A stretch of DNA of 64,000 bases, taken from the NCBI GenBank assembly GCA_025594325.1, contig JANHCV010000011.1:930001-994000 (forward strand). The letters run 5' to 3'. A program made the position numbers and the translations under genes. Origin of the DNA: Blastocladiella emersonii ATCC 22665 (lineage: Eukaryota; Blastocladiomycota; Blastocladiomycetes; Blastocladiales; Blastocladiaceae). Under the pieces are notes generated by a model that saw only the letters and a program-made list of their open reading frames with translations, was not told the origin of the DNA and searched no databases. Positions 16,801 through 28,916 of the stretch are shown here, piece after piece. The stretch's first letter is position 1. The number at the start of each line of letters is the position of its first letter.

Positions 16801-17317
16801 GCAGACGCGCGCGCTCGAGGCGCCCGTCGCGCCCGCCGCGCCCAAGCCGGTCTCGTCCATCGAGGAGATCACCGAGGAGGCCGAGACCACCGAGTCCGAG
16901 GCCAACCCGGACCGCCGCGACCTGACCGACGACGCGGCATGGGACCCGCTGGCGACGTCGCTCGCCGACGAGCTCGACGACGCGGCGGGCGGCGCCACGG
17001 CCGCCATGAACGAGCGCCAGCGCGCCATGCTCGACGCCATTGACCTCAACGCGTACGCGGTCGCCGGCGACGACAAGGAGTGGGCCGCCGCTACCAAGCA
17101 GGGGAAGGCGCCGTCCCGCGTCGCCATCAAGTCGGGCAAGACGGCGGCCACCGCCGCGCCCACCGTCAAGGCCGAGGACGCCAAGGCGCCCGCGCCCGAT
17201 ACCGAGGCGCCCGCGGTCGCCAAGAAGCGGAAGTTTGCCGCGACCACGGCGGCCGCGGCGGGCGGGAAGGGTGGGGCCAAGGGCGGCCAGGGCGGGAACA
17301 AGAAGGCGCGCCGTTGA
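13886..17317 (+). CDS. KRE33: RNA cytidine acetyltransferase (Kre33/NAT10)
   Basis: This intronless frame encodes about 1143 residues from the ATG at 13886 (context CCGCCATGC); an in-frame ATG at 13832 would add 18. Kre33/NAT10 makes N4-acetylcytidine in 18S rRNA and tRNAs and acts in small-subunit assembly in the nucleolus. Visible parts in order: the N-terminal family block (KKVDPRVRTVL, FVIVGDRGRDQIVNLH, RPSVLWCYKKDLGFTSHRKK), a RecD-like helicase with Walker A ARGRGKSASL near residue 335 and LLVIDEAAAIPLPLVRKLLG, and a GNAT domain with the acetyl-CoA loop RIATHPDYMGMGYGSHA near residue 680. A tRNA-binding C-terminal region and a Lys/Gly-rich tail end the protein. The length is slightly above the usual ~1025-1060 because of Ala-rich insertions. 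Confidence 0.97.
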   Translation: MPPVSQLKPKRVAVAAADGSATGEVVDAADAKAANAAAGPNLHHQPTRKKVDPRVRTVLQNAIALNQRSFFVIVGDRGRDQIVNLHLFLSKAKVTKRPSVLWCYKKDLGFTSHRKKRMKIIKRQVQKGLRDPDKDDPFELFVSSTDIRYTYYKETHKILGNTYGMCVLQDFEALTPNLLARTVETVEGGGVIVLLLKTMTSLKQLYTMAMDVHARYRTEAHQDLTARFNERFLLSLSGCDNCLVVDDELNVLPLSRARDIVPVDGGIDPTTAAERRLATHPAAVELRDLQESLKETPPVGPLVSCAVTRDQAKALLTFVDAIADKSLRSTVALTAARGRGKSASLGLAMAAAIAYGYSNVFVTSPSPENLKTLFEFVFKGLDALGYEEHLDYDLVQSTNPALNKAIVRVNVFKNHRQTIQYIHPEDAHVLGQAELLVIDEAAAIPLPLVRKLLGPYLIFMASTIHGYEGTGRSLSLKLIQSLRQQSAAAATTADAAEASQARTLREVALEQPIRYGEGDPVESWLNRLLCLDATVSKTITGCPHPSECQLFAVSRDTLFSHHPVSEAFLQRMMALYVSSHYKNTPNDLQLMSDAPAHQLFVLLPPASAYSSGEGDDDEAEVLPEPLVVLQVCLEGRISRQSVYNALARGVRNDGDLIPWCMSQQFQDDEFAQLSGARVVRIATHPDYMGMGYGSHALTQLEQYYRGAFDLLDGPAVSQDAPRASAMEVDASGADLHSETIGVRSTDSMPPLLVRLSQRKPERLDWLGVSFGLTRSLFKFWKRSGYFPLYLRQTANELTGEHTCVMLKSLAGDADDSSATESWVSTFSHDFCRRFLKLLAFEFRKFDSVTCISILEAARRGEHVTGAAKLDAAALDGVFTPHDLKRLESYAHNLLDYHVVVDLVPSLAELYFGRAGVRRELELSGLQQSLLLGLGLQHKSISDLENEFTLPGSQLMALFQKIMKKSNAYFNDVQTRALEAPVAPAAPKPVSSIEEITEEAETTESEANPDRRDLTDDAAWDPLATSLADELDDAAGGATAAMNERQRAMLDAIDLNAYAVAGDDKEWAAATKQGKAPSRVAIKSGKTAATAAPTVKAEDAKAPAPDTEAPAVAKKRKFAATTAAAAGGKGGAKGGQGGNKKARR

Positions 17318-17525
17318 GCGACGCGCGAGAAGGTGGTTGATGAGTAGCGTTGTATTACATAGTTTTCTCATGTTCACAAATTGCACGCGAGGGAGAGGTG
17401 CACGTGTGCCTCGCAGCGTCGGCGGAGGTGTTGACAAGAAGAACCGCGGCCGCGCCGCGAGATCCCTCCTCTCCCGCATCGCACCCCGGCCATCACGCAA
17501 CGTATCAACCAACCCCCACGAAACC

Positions 17526-17908
17526 ATGTCGTCGATCCTCTCCAAGTCCGCCGACTGGCTGCAACGCGGGCTCGTCGCCGGGCTCGCCACGGTCACGGTG
17601 CTCGGCATCGTTGGTCCGTTCACGCCAGGTGAGATGATGGTTGATGAGAGAGGGAACGCTGACAGTTTCGCGGTGGATAGGCACCTACCAGGCGTCGTCG
17701 GCGCGCATCGAGCTCGCGCGGACCGTCAAGGAGAAGATCCAGAAGCGCGAGCAGGAGCTGGTACGCGCTCCGCCTTGCCGCCGCCGTCGCGACGTGAGCG
17801 CCCGACTGACAACACCGCGAGGCCGTGTAGATCGCCGAGCGCATCGCGCGCGAGCAGGCCGAGGCCGCCGCCGGTGCTGCCGCTTCGACGACGTCGGCGT
17901 CGGCGTAG
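17526..17908 (+). CDS. Small single-pass membrane protein, 86 residues, 3 exons
   Basis: Exons are 17526-17628, 17681-17760 and 17831-17908. The joined product starts MSSILSKSADWLQRGLVAG, has one hydrophobic helix (LVAGLATVTVLGIVGPF) and then a charged helix (RIELARTVKEKIQKREQEL) with an Ala-rich tail. The splice junctions are in phase and use GTGAGA/TAG and GTACGC/TAG. Size and layout resemble small mitochondrial inner-membrane assembly factors such as Cox14, but sequence identity is not clear enough to name it. It is convergent with the minus-strand gene ending at 17989. Confidence 0.6.
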
Positions 17909-17988
17909 TCGGCCCGCCTTCCCCCTCACGCTCGCCGAGCCAGCAGTTTGTGACTATTCCATGTGTATACACCTCGTTCCCCACACCC

Positions 17989-19161
17989 TCAGTGCGGGTA
18001 CCCGCCGTACCGCATGTCCGAGAGCAGCGAGAAATCGGACCCGAGCGACGACACGCTCGACTCGCCCGCCTCGGACCGCGTGTCGCCGTCGGCTTCCGAG
18101 GAGAGGATCGACAGGACGTCCGAGTCCGAATCCTCGTCCACATCGTCTTCTTGGTCGTCGTCGCCGCGGTGCGAGGACGCCGAGCTCGACGATGAGGATG
18201 TCGCGGCAGCCGCGGCCATGGCGTCCACCTCGTTGTAGTCGGACCCGGCCGACGACGGCGTCGGGTACACGGGCGCGGGCGGCGCGAGGTACCGGCTCGC
18301 GCCCGCCGACGTCGCCGTGGCCGTCGCGGGCGGCACCGTCGACGAGTCGGCGACCGAGGTCACGGTGAGCGAGGTATCGGTACCCGTCGAGTACACCGAG
18401 ACGCGGCGGACACGCGGCCCTCCCGCCGCCGCCGCCATCGCATCCTCATCCTCAACCTCCACCGCCGTTGGCGGCATCGGGATCGCCGGCGCCCACCCGA
18501 ACAGCGCGCGTTCCTTTGCGGTGAGCACGGTGCTGGGCGGGACGACCGAGTCGATTTCGGACGCGGGCGACGGGTTGGGCGACTGGTGGTCGAGCAGCGC
18601 GGCAACGGCGACCTGGTTGCGCCGCAGCTCGAGCTTCTCCTTGCGCTTCAGCAGCCGGCGCAGTTTCGCGTCGGTGCGCGCCAGCTCCGTGTCGATGGTG
18701 TCTGAGTCGAGGGCGGATAGGAGGAGCGGGCTAGCGAGGGGGTGAGTGAGTGGAGTCAGGGCGCGGGAGGACGGGGAGGGGAGGGCGTACCCTTCGGCCG
18801 CCGTCGTTGGTGTTGGCGAGTCGGTAGCGGCGAGGACCTGCGAGTCGCCGGGACTCGCGCCGGCTTGGTCGGGCCCGACGGCGACAGCGCGGGCCTCGGC
18901 CGCTCTGCTCTTGACCACGTCCGTGATCTCGCTCGCGCCATCCGCCATCATCTCACTCTCTTCATCCTCTTCCTCATGCTTGCGCGCGCGATGGCGACGC
19001 CGGTCCCGCCCACCGCGCGCACGGCGCTGCTCGACAGCCGCGGCGCGCAGGTCGGCGCCGGCCGACAGCACGGCGTACAGGGCGGCGACGCTGGCGGCGA
19101 CGGCGACGCCCGTGGTCGCGAGGTCTTTGATGGAGGGCAGGCTGCCTCCGGGTGCGGCCAT
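17989..19161 (-). CDS. Unknown membrane-anchored, Ser/Asp-rich protein
   Basis: The unspliced frame is 390 residues. A likely in-phase 60-bp intron at 18731-18790 (donor GTACGC, acceptor CTAG) would make it 370. A hydrophobic N-terminal helix (TTGVAVAASVAALYAVLS) is followed by a basic patch (RARGGRDRRRHRARK), an acidic run, a charged helix (TDAKLRRLLKRKEKLELRR) and a Ser/Asp-rich tail. I see no domain I recognise. The anchor plus short coiled coil suggests an organelle membrane tether or scaffold, which is only inference. Confidence 0.6.
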   Translation of the reverse strand: MAAPGGSLPSIKDLATTGVAVAASVAALYAVLSAGADLRAAAVEQRRARGGRDRRRHRARKHEEEDEESEMMADGASEITDVVKSRAAEARAVAVGPDQAGASPGDSQVLAATDSPTPTTAAEGYALPSPSSRALTPLTHPLASPLLLSALDSDTIDTELARTDAKLRRLLKRKEKLELRRNQVAVAALLDHQSPNPSPASEIDSVVPPSTVLTAKERALFGWAPAIPMPPTAVEVEDEDAMAAAAGGPRVRRVSVYSTGTDTSLTVTSVADSSTVPPATATATSAGASRYLAPPAPVYPTPSSAGSDYNEVDAMAAAAATSSSSSSASSHRGDDDQEDDVDEDSDSDVLSILSSEADGDTRSEAGESSVSSLGSDFSLLSDMRYGGYPH

Positions 19162-19403
19162 GATTGTTGATTACGTTGCAGGTTTGGGGGAGTGTGGGAG
19201 AGAGAGAGGGCGGAGTCGGACGATGGATGGGTCCACTTAGCCGGTCGCTCGCTCGGCCGCGCAGCTGCAGCCCGACGCGACTTGTTGACGTGGCGCCGCG
19301 CCACTCCTCCGTCGCCCTCAACTGTCCAGTAGGAGAGCACAAATACATCAAAATTCTCTAGCTTACAAGGTTCGTCGGTATCCCATCTCCATCTCCTTCC
19401 TCC

Positions 19404-22400
19404 TCAGCACTTGCCGTCGAGCATCCCGACAATCTCGGTCGTCAGGACGGGCGCCTCCTCGATGTACGACTCGTCGCCATCGACGATGCGCAGGATGAGC
19501 CGCTCGCCGACGTTGGTGGGCACCGCGAACGGCAGCCAGTACTTTTCGTCCAGCATGAAGTACGTGTACTGGCGCCCGTGCGCCGCGTCGAACGCCGACA
19601 CGGCGACCACGGGGCCCTTGATCTGGTGCATCGACACGGACACGCGGCGGTTGCGCTGCTGCTGCTGCTGCTGCGCGGGCGAGGACCGCGGGGAAGAGTA
19701 GACGGGCATCCCGTTGTCGTCGAGCGGCGGCGGGCTGAGCGGCGGGCTGGCGAGCGGGTCGTAGTACTCGGCGTACGCGGCGCCGTCGTGGTGCCCCGCG
19801 CCACCCGAGGAGGGGCCCATGTTGGCGGTGATGGACAGGTCGATCGCGAGCGAGGTGCGGCGCGCGGCGCCGAACCCCATGGGCGACTGCGGCCCGTTGA
19901 ACATGCCCTCGTCGTTCTCGACGTCGCGGACCGCGTCGACGGCCGAGTCCTGGGCGCGCTGCGCGCACCGGGCAATGTAGTCGGCGATGGCGGGCGCCAC
20001 GGGGTTCTCGTCGTCCTCGTACGTGTACTGGTCGAGGGCGCGGCGGAGCTGCGACCAGTTGAGGATGGCGAGGTGCTCCGACTCGCGCAGCGCCTCGATG
20101 AACGTGTCGAGCGACTTGAAGTGGGTCAGGATCTGCAGCAGCTGGAGCATCGAGATCACGGGCTGCAGGTGCCGCGTGAACGAGTCGCGCGAGGGCGCCG
20201 GGATCGGGTTGGACCGCACCCAGTCCTCGAGGTGGCTCAGGTTCATGCGGATCTGCATCGCCTTCCACCGGCAGCACAGCTCGGGCCGCGACAGCAGCCT
20301 GTTGAAGGTGGCCGCGCCCAGGTAGAAGAAGAGCTGCTCAATCGCCTGGTGCACCAGCGACGGGTGGATCTGGAACGTCTGCAGCACGTACAGCGTCGAC
20401 GACAGCACCGTCGTCACCGTCTTGGGCGTCCGCTTGCCGCCCACCCCGTGGCTCCCGCCCGGCACCCGCTTCTTGCCGTTGCTCGCCCCGCGCCCGCCGT
20501 GCAGCGACGACGTGGACGAGAAGTACGACGACAGCCGGTTGATGCTGCTGAGCTTGCTGCCCTCGGGCACGCCCGACCCGTTCCCGGCGGCACCGCCCGC
20601 GCCGCCCGCGGACCCGTTGGCGCCGTTGCCGTTGGCGAGGTTCGCGTTGACGTTGGGCGACGACATGACGCGGCGCAGGCCCGACGCGAGCGCCGAGGCC
20701 GCGGCCGACGCCGCCGACTGCGGCTCCTCGGGGGCGGCACCGCCGTCGAGCCCCGCGCCGGCACCGGCGCCGCCGGGGACGCCCGACACCTTGCGCTCGC
20801 GGAACTTGATGGACGAGTACCCCGGGATCGTGTCATGGTTGAGGAGCGCCTCGTCGACAATGGACGACAGCCGCTGCTGGGCGTCGCGCAAAAGGGCCAT
20901 GAAGATGTCCTGGATCAGCTCGTTGAGGCGGACCTGGTACTGCAGGGTGGCGACGACGAGGCCGCCGTCCTTCTTGAGGAAGTAGAGCAGGCGCGAGCAG
21001 TTGGCGAGCCAGTACCCGAGGAACATCATGTCGTGGCGCTTTGGCCGCAGCACCTGCTCGAGCAGGTCAAACGCGCCCGTGAACAGGCGGTCGAGCAGGT
21101 CGGGCGACCCGTAGTAGCCCGCGTACCGCGCGGCCAGGAACAGCACGTTGGCCGAGACCGGGCGGCGCGTGAACCCGGCCGGGTTGTTGTTCTGCGACCG
21201 GATCACGGCCGGGTCCGACAGCCGGCGGATCGCCACGTGCAGCAGGTGGTCGAGCGACTTCTCGGAGAAGACGAACATCTGGTCGGGCGGGCACGACTCC
21301 CACGAGAAGTCGATGAGCCCCTCCTCCTCCTCGTTCAGAAACACCTGCGGGTCGACCATGTCGGGGACCTGCAGGTCCTCGGCCGCGGTCACGTCGCGCC
21401 CGACGTGCACGAGCTGCGCGGGGACGGTCGTGCCGACGATCTTGCACATCTCGCGGTAGTCGACGCCGTACAGGGAGGGCACGTAGTACGACTCGGACGT
21501 GAGCGACGTGATCGAGGTCGCGGCACCCAGCGAGCCCTCGGACCCGGACGACCGCCGCGTGTACGTCGACCGCGTGTCCGAGAAGAAGATGGACGCGAGC
21601 TTCTCGCGCTGCGGCAGGTGCGCGCGCTCCAGGAAATCGCGCACGGTGCGCCCGCTCCGCGACTTGAGCTCCGGGTCCACGCCCTGGTCGAGCAGGAACT
21701 CGACCACCTCGTCGCGGTTGTTGTTGGTCGCCCACATGAGCGCCGTCCAGCCGTCTATTCGTGGAGGGGTGCGCGCGCGCGTGGGGCCGGGTCGTTAGTC
21801 ATGGATGGTGGATCGTGTGTGGGTCATGGGTGGCGCTCGAGGTGGTCGAGATGGGCGGCGTCGAGCGAGCGACCAAGCGAGTGAAAAAAAGTCGCCACAC
21901 TTGGTCGGTCGCCGCCGCCACCACGACCGCCTCGAGCGACTGCACGCACACGCAGACACAAAAATGCAAACGTACTGTTATCCTGGAGATTCTTGTCGGC
22001 GCCGGCCTCGACGAGGTGCTTGACGACGGCGAGGTGGCCGAAGCACGCGGCCTGCATGAGCCCCGTAGTCCCGGCCTCGTCGCGGGCGTCGACGGCCACG
22101 TCGTTGGCGCAGTGCTTGAGCAGGTAGCTGACCTTGCGCAGGTCGCCCGCGCCGCACGCGCGGTGCAGCGCCGACTGCAGCTCGGCCTTGATCTCGTCGT
22201 CGTGGTACACCGAGTCCAGCGTCTGCGTCAGCTCGAACGCAAAGTCGGCGTCCTCGGGGTGCAGCACCGTGCCGCTCGACGACACGATGGAGACCACGGA
22301 CCGCCGGCGACGCGGGAGTGCATCGGTGGCGGCGGGCTCGGCGGGGACGGGCGGCATGGGCGGCAGAGCGCCGGCCGCGAGCACCTCCTTGAGCGACGCC

Positions 22401-22977
22401 ACGTCCATGACCGACGGCACGGCGGTGGCGGGAGACGCAGATGCTGCTGCTACTGCTGCTGCTGGTGGACTGGCCGTGGTGACGGAGGGCGACGGCGGCA
22501 GCGGGACCGACGACGCCGCGGCCACGTCAGCGGGAGGTGGTGTCGATGCCATGGTGTAGTGGTAGTTGTAGTCGGCCGAAGACCGGTTCGAGGACAGGGT
22601 CGAAGAACGAGGCGAAGAGGAGGAGGAGAGAGAGAACGAGTCGGTGGCGGCGGCGGCGGTGCTCGGGGCGGGGGTTGCGTCGAGTGGCGTAGCCGTTGCA
22701 GAGTCGTCGTGGGCGGCGACCAGAAGTGGCGGACCCGGCGATGGCGCGAGCGAGGGCGACTCGGCCAGAATGTCGGCCAGGGATACGGGCTCGGTCACGG
22801 CGAGCGGAGACGTCGGGACCGTGGCGGCAGAGAGGCCCGACGTGGAGTGATGGCGCGCGCGCAGGTGCTGAGGCGGCGTGCCGTTGCTTGGACTGCTGCT
22901 GCTGGGACTGTTGGGACTGTTGGGACTGCTGGGCGAGGTCGAGGACAGGCTCGGGTGGCGGCGCGTCGAGAAGCGCA
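19404..22977 (-). CDS. Ankyrin-repeat and DIL (dilute) domain protein
   Basis: Two minus-strand exons are clear: about 21976-22977 and 19404-21754, joined across a 221-bp intron (donor GTACGT). The N-terminal ~230 residues are Ser/Pro-rich. Ankyrin repeats span the intron (SALHRACGAGDLRKVSYLL, GTTGLMQAACFGHLAVVKHL, GWTALMWATNNNRDEVVEFL). The DIL-type region follows (NVLFLAARYAGYYGSPDLLD, MMFLGYWLANCSRLLYFLKK, IQDIFMALLRDAQQRLSSI, LSHLEDWVRSN). DIL domains are also the cargo-binding tail of class V myosins; fungi have stand-alone ankyrin-DIL proteins of unclear role. The 5' end is uncertain: an acceptor-like CAG precedes 22977, so a further small 5' exon probably exists. The nearest in-frame ATG inside the exon is at 22552. 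Confidence 0.85.
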
Positions 22978-23926
22978 CTGCCGGAGGATACAGAAAAATT
23001 CAGACCAGGAGAGGAGAGGAGAGGAGATGAGCAACGAGAGCGAGGCGCGGCGCCGGCGAAGGAGACAGCATGACCACAGCCGGCGCAGCCAGTGGTGCGA
23101 CTGGTCGGTCAGACCGCCACGCCGCCGCCACTGGGGCCCTGAACTGCTCCATCCGACCTCGACCGCGCGCGCGACAGGGACCAGCGGAGGGCGGAATCCC
23201 CCACGAGGTCCACCAGGTCGGCGGTCGTCGCGCGTGGCGGGTGGTGCGCGGACAGCTCGGGCCGAGCGACGGCGACACAATCCCTGATCCAGCGTGATGC
23301 CGGCAGTAGGCGAGGCAGGGATCAAAGAAGGCTACGCACTCTTGAGGGTCTATCGGTCCCGCTCTCTAGTCTAGTGGTCTCGCGCCGAGCCGGGTGCGTG
23401 TAGGGTATGGGCGTCGAGACGAGGCGGAGGCGGATGGGCGTCGCCCGGCGCGTTCGAGCGAGACGCGCGCACGATTCGCGTGGCCAGGTGGCGCAAGGGA
23501 TCCCGATGCAGGTGCGAACACGGCGGCGGGCCGTCGGCTTCACGCAGGGAGCCGGTTGGAGGTCGGCGGCAGGGACGGCGGAAGGTTGGCGGCGGAGATC
23601 ACCCGCGGCGGGATGGGCGAGCGGGTCGGTCAGGACGCCGAGGCGGCAAGGGGATTGCACGATGTGCGAGGTGCGGGCACAGTCCGCGTGCGTGATGGCT
23701 GCAGAGTCCACGGGGCGGCGGCGAAGGGCCCGCGGTGATGAAAAATCGAGTCGCCTCCGCCACGCCAGAGTCGGCGGTTGCCTGCAGGGCTGCGCCAGTC
23801 ATGCGCGTGTGGCGCCGGGCCCGCGTCGGAGCGCCAAGATGGCCCAAGGACCCGTGTCGGAGCGCCAAGAAGGCCGAGGCAGAGTGGGAAGCTCAAAACG
23901 GGTTTTTATGCACAGGCGGGATGGCC
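22978..23926. other. Intergenic, 5' region of the DIL gene
   Basis: This 0.95-kb stretch should contain the missing 5' exon and promoter of the ankyrin-DIL gene. Open frames on both strands have no recognisable motif. A short local duplication, GTCGGAGCGCCAAGA, occurs twice near 23826-23870. Confidence 0.35.
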
Positions 23927-24830
23927 TCAGACATAGTCGAGGTCGTCGGGAATCTCAAAGCTCTTGTTGAACGTGCTCGTGTCGTAGCCAAACTTGTCGC
24001 GCACGTAGCCCTGCACCGCGTAGATGTTGTCGGTCCACCGGTTCACGGCGGCGCGGCACTCGTCGACCTGGCGCAACGTGTCCTTGAACACCTCCGGGTC
24101 GCAGTCGCGGTACGCCTCGAGCTCCTTCTCCATGGCCGCCACGTCCGCCTCGAGCTGCGCGAGCTCGGCCGTCAGCTGCACCCGCTCGTCCGTCTCCTCG
24201 CGCGACGCACGCGCCTCGGTCAGCGCCGCGTCCAGCTGCGCGTCGTGCGCCTCGAGCGCCTGCGACTGCGCGCGCAGGTCGTCGAGCATCTTGGCTTTCT
24301 ACACTCGCGTCCAGCGAGGGTGAGTCCGGGCGGACACGCGTGAGCGCCGAGGCGGTTAGCGTACCGCCTTGGCCGCGGTGGCGGGGAACGACCAGTAGTA
24401 GTTGGACGACCCGATCTTCTCGCACATGACGAGCCCGTCGTCGACGAGGTTCTGCAGCACGTCCTTGACGGCCTGCATGACTAGGAGGTCGGGCGCAAGG
24501 ACGGGTCAGGGTCCACGCGTTGGCGGTGCGTGCAGGCAGCAGCGACACGTACTGACGCCCTTGCCCTTGGCGAGCCGCTCCACGTCCTTGTGCTGGAACA
24601 CGTCCTTCTGCGCGGAGGCGGGCGTGCGCGCGCGCACTCGAGACTCAGCGACTAGTCGAGCGGTGGCGCGGCGACGGTGGAGCGTACCGTCTCGTGGAAG
24701 ATCTCGAGGATGCGCTTGCGCTTGTCTTCGTACGAAACGCCCTTGGCCTGGACGCGAGACGAGGCGGCGCGCTGGCGTCAGGGCACGCGTGTGCGGGCGA
24801 TGCATCGAATTTATTTCATGTGGTTACCAT
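23927..24830 (-). CDS. MND1: Meiotic nuclear division protein 1 (Mnd1), 5 exons
   Basis: Exons are 24828-24830 (only the ATG), 24688-24747, 24553-24607, 24365-24480 and 23927-24298, giving 201 residues; Mnd1 proteins are about 205-220. Mnd1 pairs with Hop2 to stimulate Dmc1/Rad51 strand invasion in meiosis. The winged-helix N-terminus is clear (AKGVSYEDKRKRILEIFHET, then KDVFQHKDVERLAKGKG, VLQNLVDDGLV, IGSSNYYWSFP). A coiled coil and the family C-terminus follow (RWTDNIYAVQGYVRDKFGY, EIPDDLDYV). The ATG-only first exon is inferred from an ATG-GTAACC junction with a phase-0 acceptor 80 bp on; an intron right after the start is also known in yeast MND1. All other introns have GTACG donors. Confidence 0.93.
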
Positions 24831-25262
24831 GGTGTTGAGTTCGTGGTGGTGGTGGTCGTGTCTCGGAGCGATGCGGGAGCGAGAGCCGAACACGAGCGAT
24901 CGCCGTGTCCGCGTGGGTGCGAGAGAGGAGTCACAGCGCGAAGGGCGCCACACGCGGGAGACAAAATCTCGGCGCGCCACGTGAGCCGCACGCGACTCAA
25001 CAACTCGGCGAAAACCGGTTTCGGGCGGGCACGGGGCTGCGCGCGGTCGTGCCTGCCACGCCCGTCGGATCGGGCCGGCGTGCGTGTTTTCGGGCTTTGT
25101 TTTTCGGTTTCGCTCGGGCGCGGGCGGGTTCGGCGGCCGGCGGCCGGCCGCGCGGCAGCCCGCCTGCTGCTCCCCGCCCATCACACGCCGCCCCGCCCCG
25201 CCCCGGTCGCTTCTCCTTCGCTGTTGGCCTGTTCGTCCTCGACACCCCAACCACCCGCCACC
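24831..25262. promoter_or_regulatory. MND1/ATP2 divergent promoter region
   Basis: A 432-bp spacer lies between MND1 (-) and ATP2 (+). A CT-rich tract ends just before the ATP2 start, which has the context CCACCATGC. No TATA box is obvious. Confidence 0.45.
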
Positions 25263-27409
<2,147 letters not shown>

Positions 27410-27767
27410 GGTGTTCCTCTACCCCTCGTCGTCGTCGTTTGTTATTGTTCCTTCCTACCTACCCCACCCCCCTACCCTCGGCCGACGCCGCCCCCCTCCG
27501 ATGTGTCTCGCGCCCTACGGCGGTCCGCCCCGAGTATAATTTCTCTTTCCATCGTTGACTACCCTCGCCTGGACCGTCGTCTTCCCTCATCTTCACAATC
27601 GGTAATGAATAGCGCGTTTTGCAATGGCGACTCTGTCCTGCGATCCGCGCGCGACGCGAGCGAGCTGCTGCCGCCGATGCTGATGTAAGCCCTCCTCACG
27701 GCGACGACGACGCCGCCTCTCGAGCCATCCTCTCGCTCAACCCGCCCGCCCATCACGACTCTGTGCA
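27410..27767. other. ATP2 3' region
   Basis: This 358-bp stretch is pyrimidine-rich right after the ATP2 stop and holds no supported gene. It should contain the ATP2 3' UTR and the promoter of the small downstream ORF. Confidence 0.4.
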
Positions 27768-28040
27768 ATGGTGTTCCCCATCTTCGCTCGGTCCGTCCCT
27801 TACCCAGCGATGGCCATCGTCGTCAACTCACCCTCCCGCGACCGTAGCCTCCTGACCATGCAGATTGCGGCGCCGCTGCAGAAGCTCATCACGGAGCAGC
27901 TCCTGCGGTCTCCGACCTTCCACCGGTTCGTGCACTACTCGGAGAACCAGGTGGCACGCGCCGCGGACGAGGCGGCCAAGCGCGCGCGCGAGGTCGCGAA
28001 CCGCAAGCTCGAGCAGTTGCAGCGCGAGTTTCGCCGGTGA
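27768..28040 (+). CDS. Small basic protein, 71-90 residues
   Basis: The frame encodes 90 residues. A possible in-phase 57-bp intron at 27791-27847 (donor GTCCGT, as in ATP2 intron 2) would give 71 residues starting MVFPIFARLLTMQIAAPLQK. The core LLRSPTFHRFVHYSENQVA and a charged helical tail (EAAKRAREVANRKLEQLQR) look coding rather than random. Layout suggests a small mitochondrial or membrane-associated protein, but I cannot name the family. Confidence 0.45.
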   Translation: MVFPIFARSVPYPAMAIVVNSPSRDRSLLTMQIAAPLQKLITEQLLRSPTFHRFVHYSENQVARAADEAAKRAREVANRKLEQLQREFRR

Positions 28041-28916
28041 TGGACGTGGTGATATCCTGTGGAATAGAGAGGTGTATGATGAAGCGGTTGGACCTGGGTG
28101 TCGTGAGGTGAAGGCGATGGCCGTGGCCGTGAGCGAAGGTCGTGGCCGTGAGCGAAGGTCGTGGCCGTGAGCGAAGGTCGTGTTGATGGCCCATGGCCAT
28201 GGTCGCTGTTAGGGTCGCTGTGAGAGGAGGACCAGGGCGTAAGTCGACGCGTCGTAGCGGCGTCGCATCCGCTCCGAAGCGACTCCATGTCTCGCGAGAA
28301 CGCTCAGCAGGCCGGCGAGTGGCGGTGGGATCGGGCGGCGCGCTCAGCGGGAACGACGGCGGCCGCCTTGACACGGCCTCGCATTCAGCTGCACGACTTA
28401 GCGTGGTCTTGACGCGCAGCCTTTGCGTGAGCGAAGTGGTGTTGATGGCCATGGCCACGGCCGCTGTGCAAGGAGACCCATGGCGATGGCCGATTTGTTG
28501 TCGCGTTCGCTCAATGTTGAGTTCCTGTCGAGCGGTCGCGCTTCGCTGGTGGGTGGGCCGGCGAGGGCGACAGGCTCAGGATCGGTGTGCGGCGACGGCG
28601 CGCTCAAGCGAGCGACGGCGGCCTCGTCCCTCGCCGGATTGTTGTCCCGTGGCTCGGCGACGCGACCAAACATGGGCTCGACGTGCGCGTTCCTGGACGC
28701 ACGACGTTGGCCAGCAGCATCGCGTGATGAGCGACGAGACGCGAGGGAGTTGGCCACGAGGACCGTGATGACTGACCAGCACGGCTTACGGCGACCAGCG
28801 AGACAAGCGACCAGCGAGACGAGAGAGACGAGCGAGTAGGGATGGTGAATGCAGATGTTTTTGGTATTATCAATTATCAACAGGTAGTCTAAGGGATGTG
28901 TGTGCAGCTCGCTCGC
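28041..28916. other. Intergenic with short repeats, no gene seen
   Basis: Between two well-supported genes lies 0.88 kb without a convincing frame. It includes the 19-bp tandem repeat at 28122-28178 and later copies of a GTTGATGGCCATGGCCACGG-like string (around 28183 and 28441). Confidence 0.4.
28122..28178. repeat. 19-bp tandem repeat, 3 copies
   Basis: The unit CGTGGCCGTGAGCGAAGGT starts at 28122, 28141 and 28160, with near-perfect identity. Confidence 0.85.

Noticed and set aside
14594-17623. A 1009-residue open frame on the minus strand
   Set aside because: It is the antisense shadow of the Kre33/NAT10 gene, made long by GC-rich codon use. Its composition (Arg, Gly, Leu, Val) has no domain signature.
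19578-21884. A 768-residue open frame on the plus strand
   Set aside because: It is antisense to the ankyrin-DIL exon, whose protein has clear conserved blocks.
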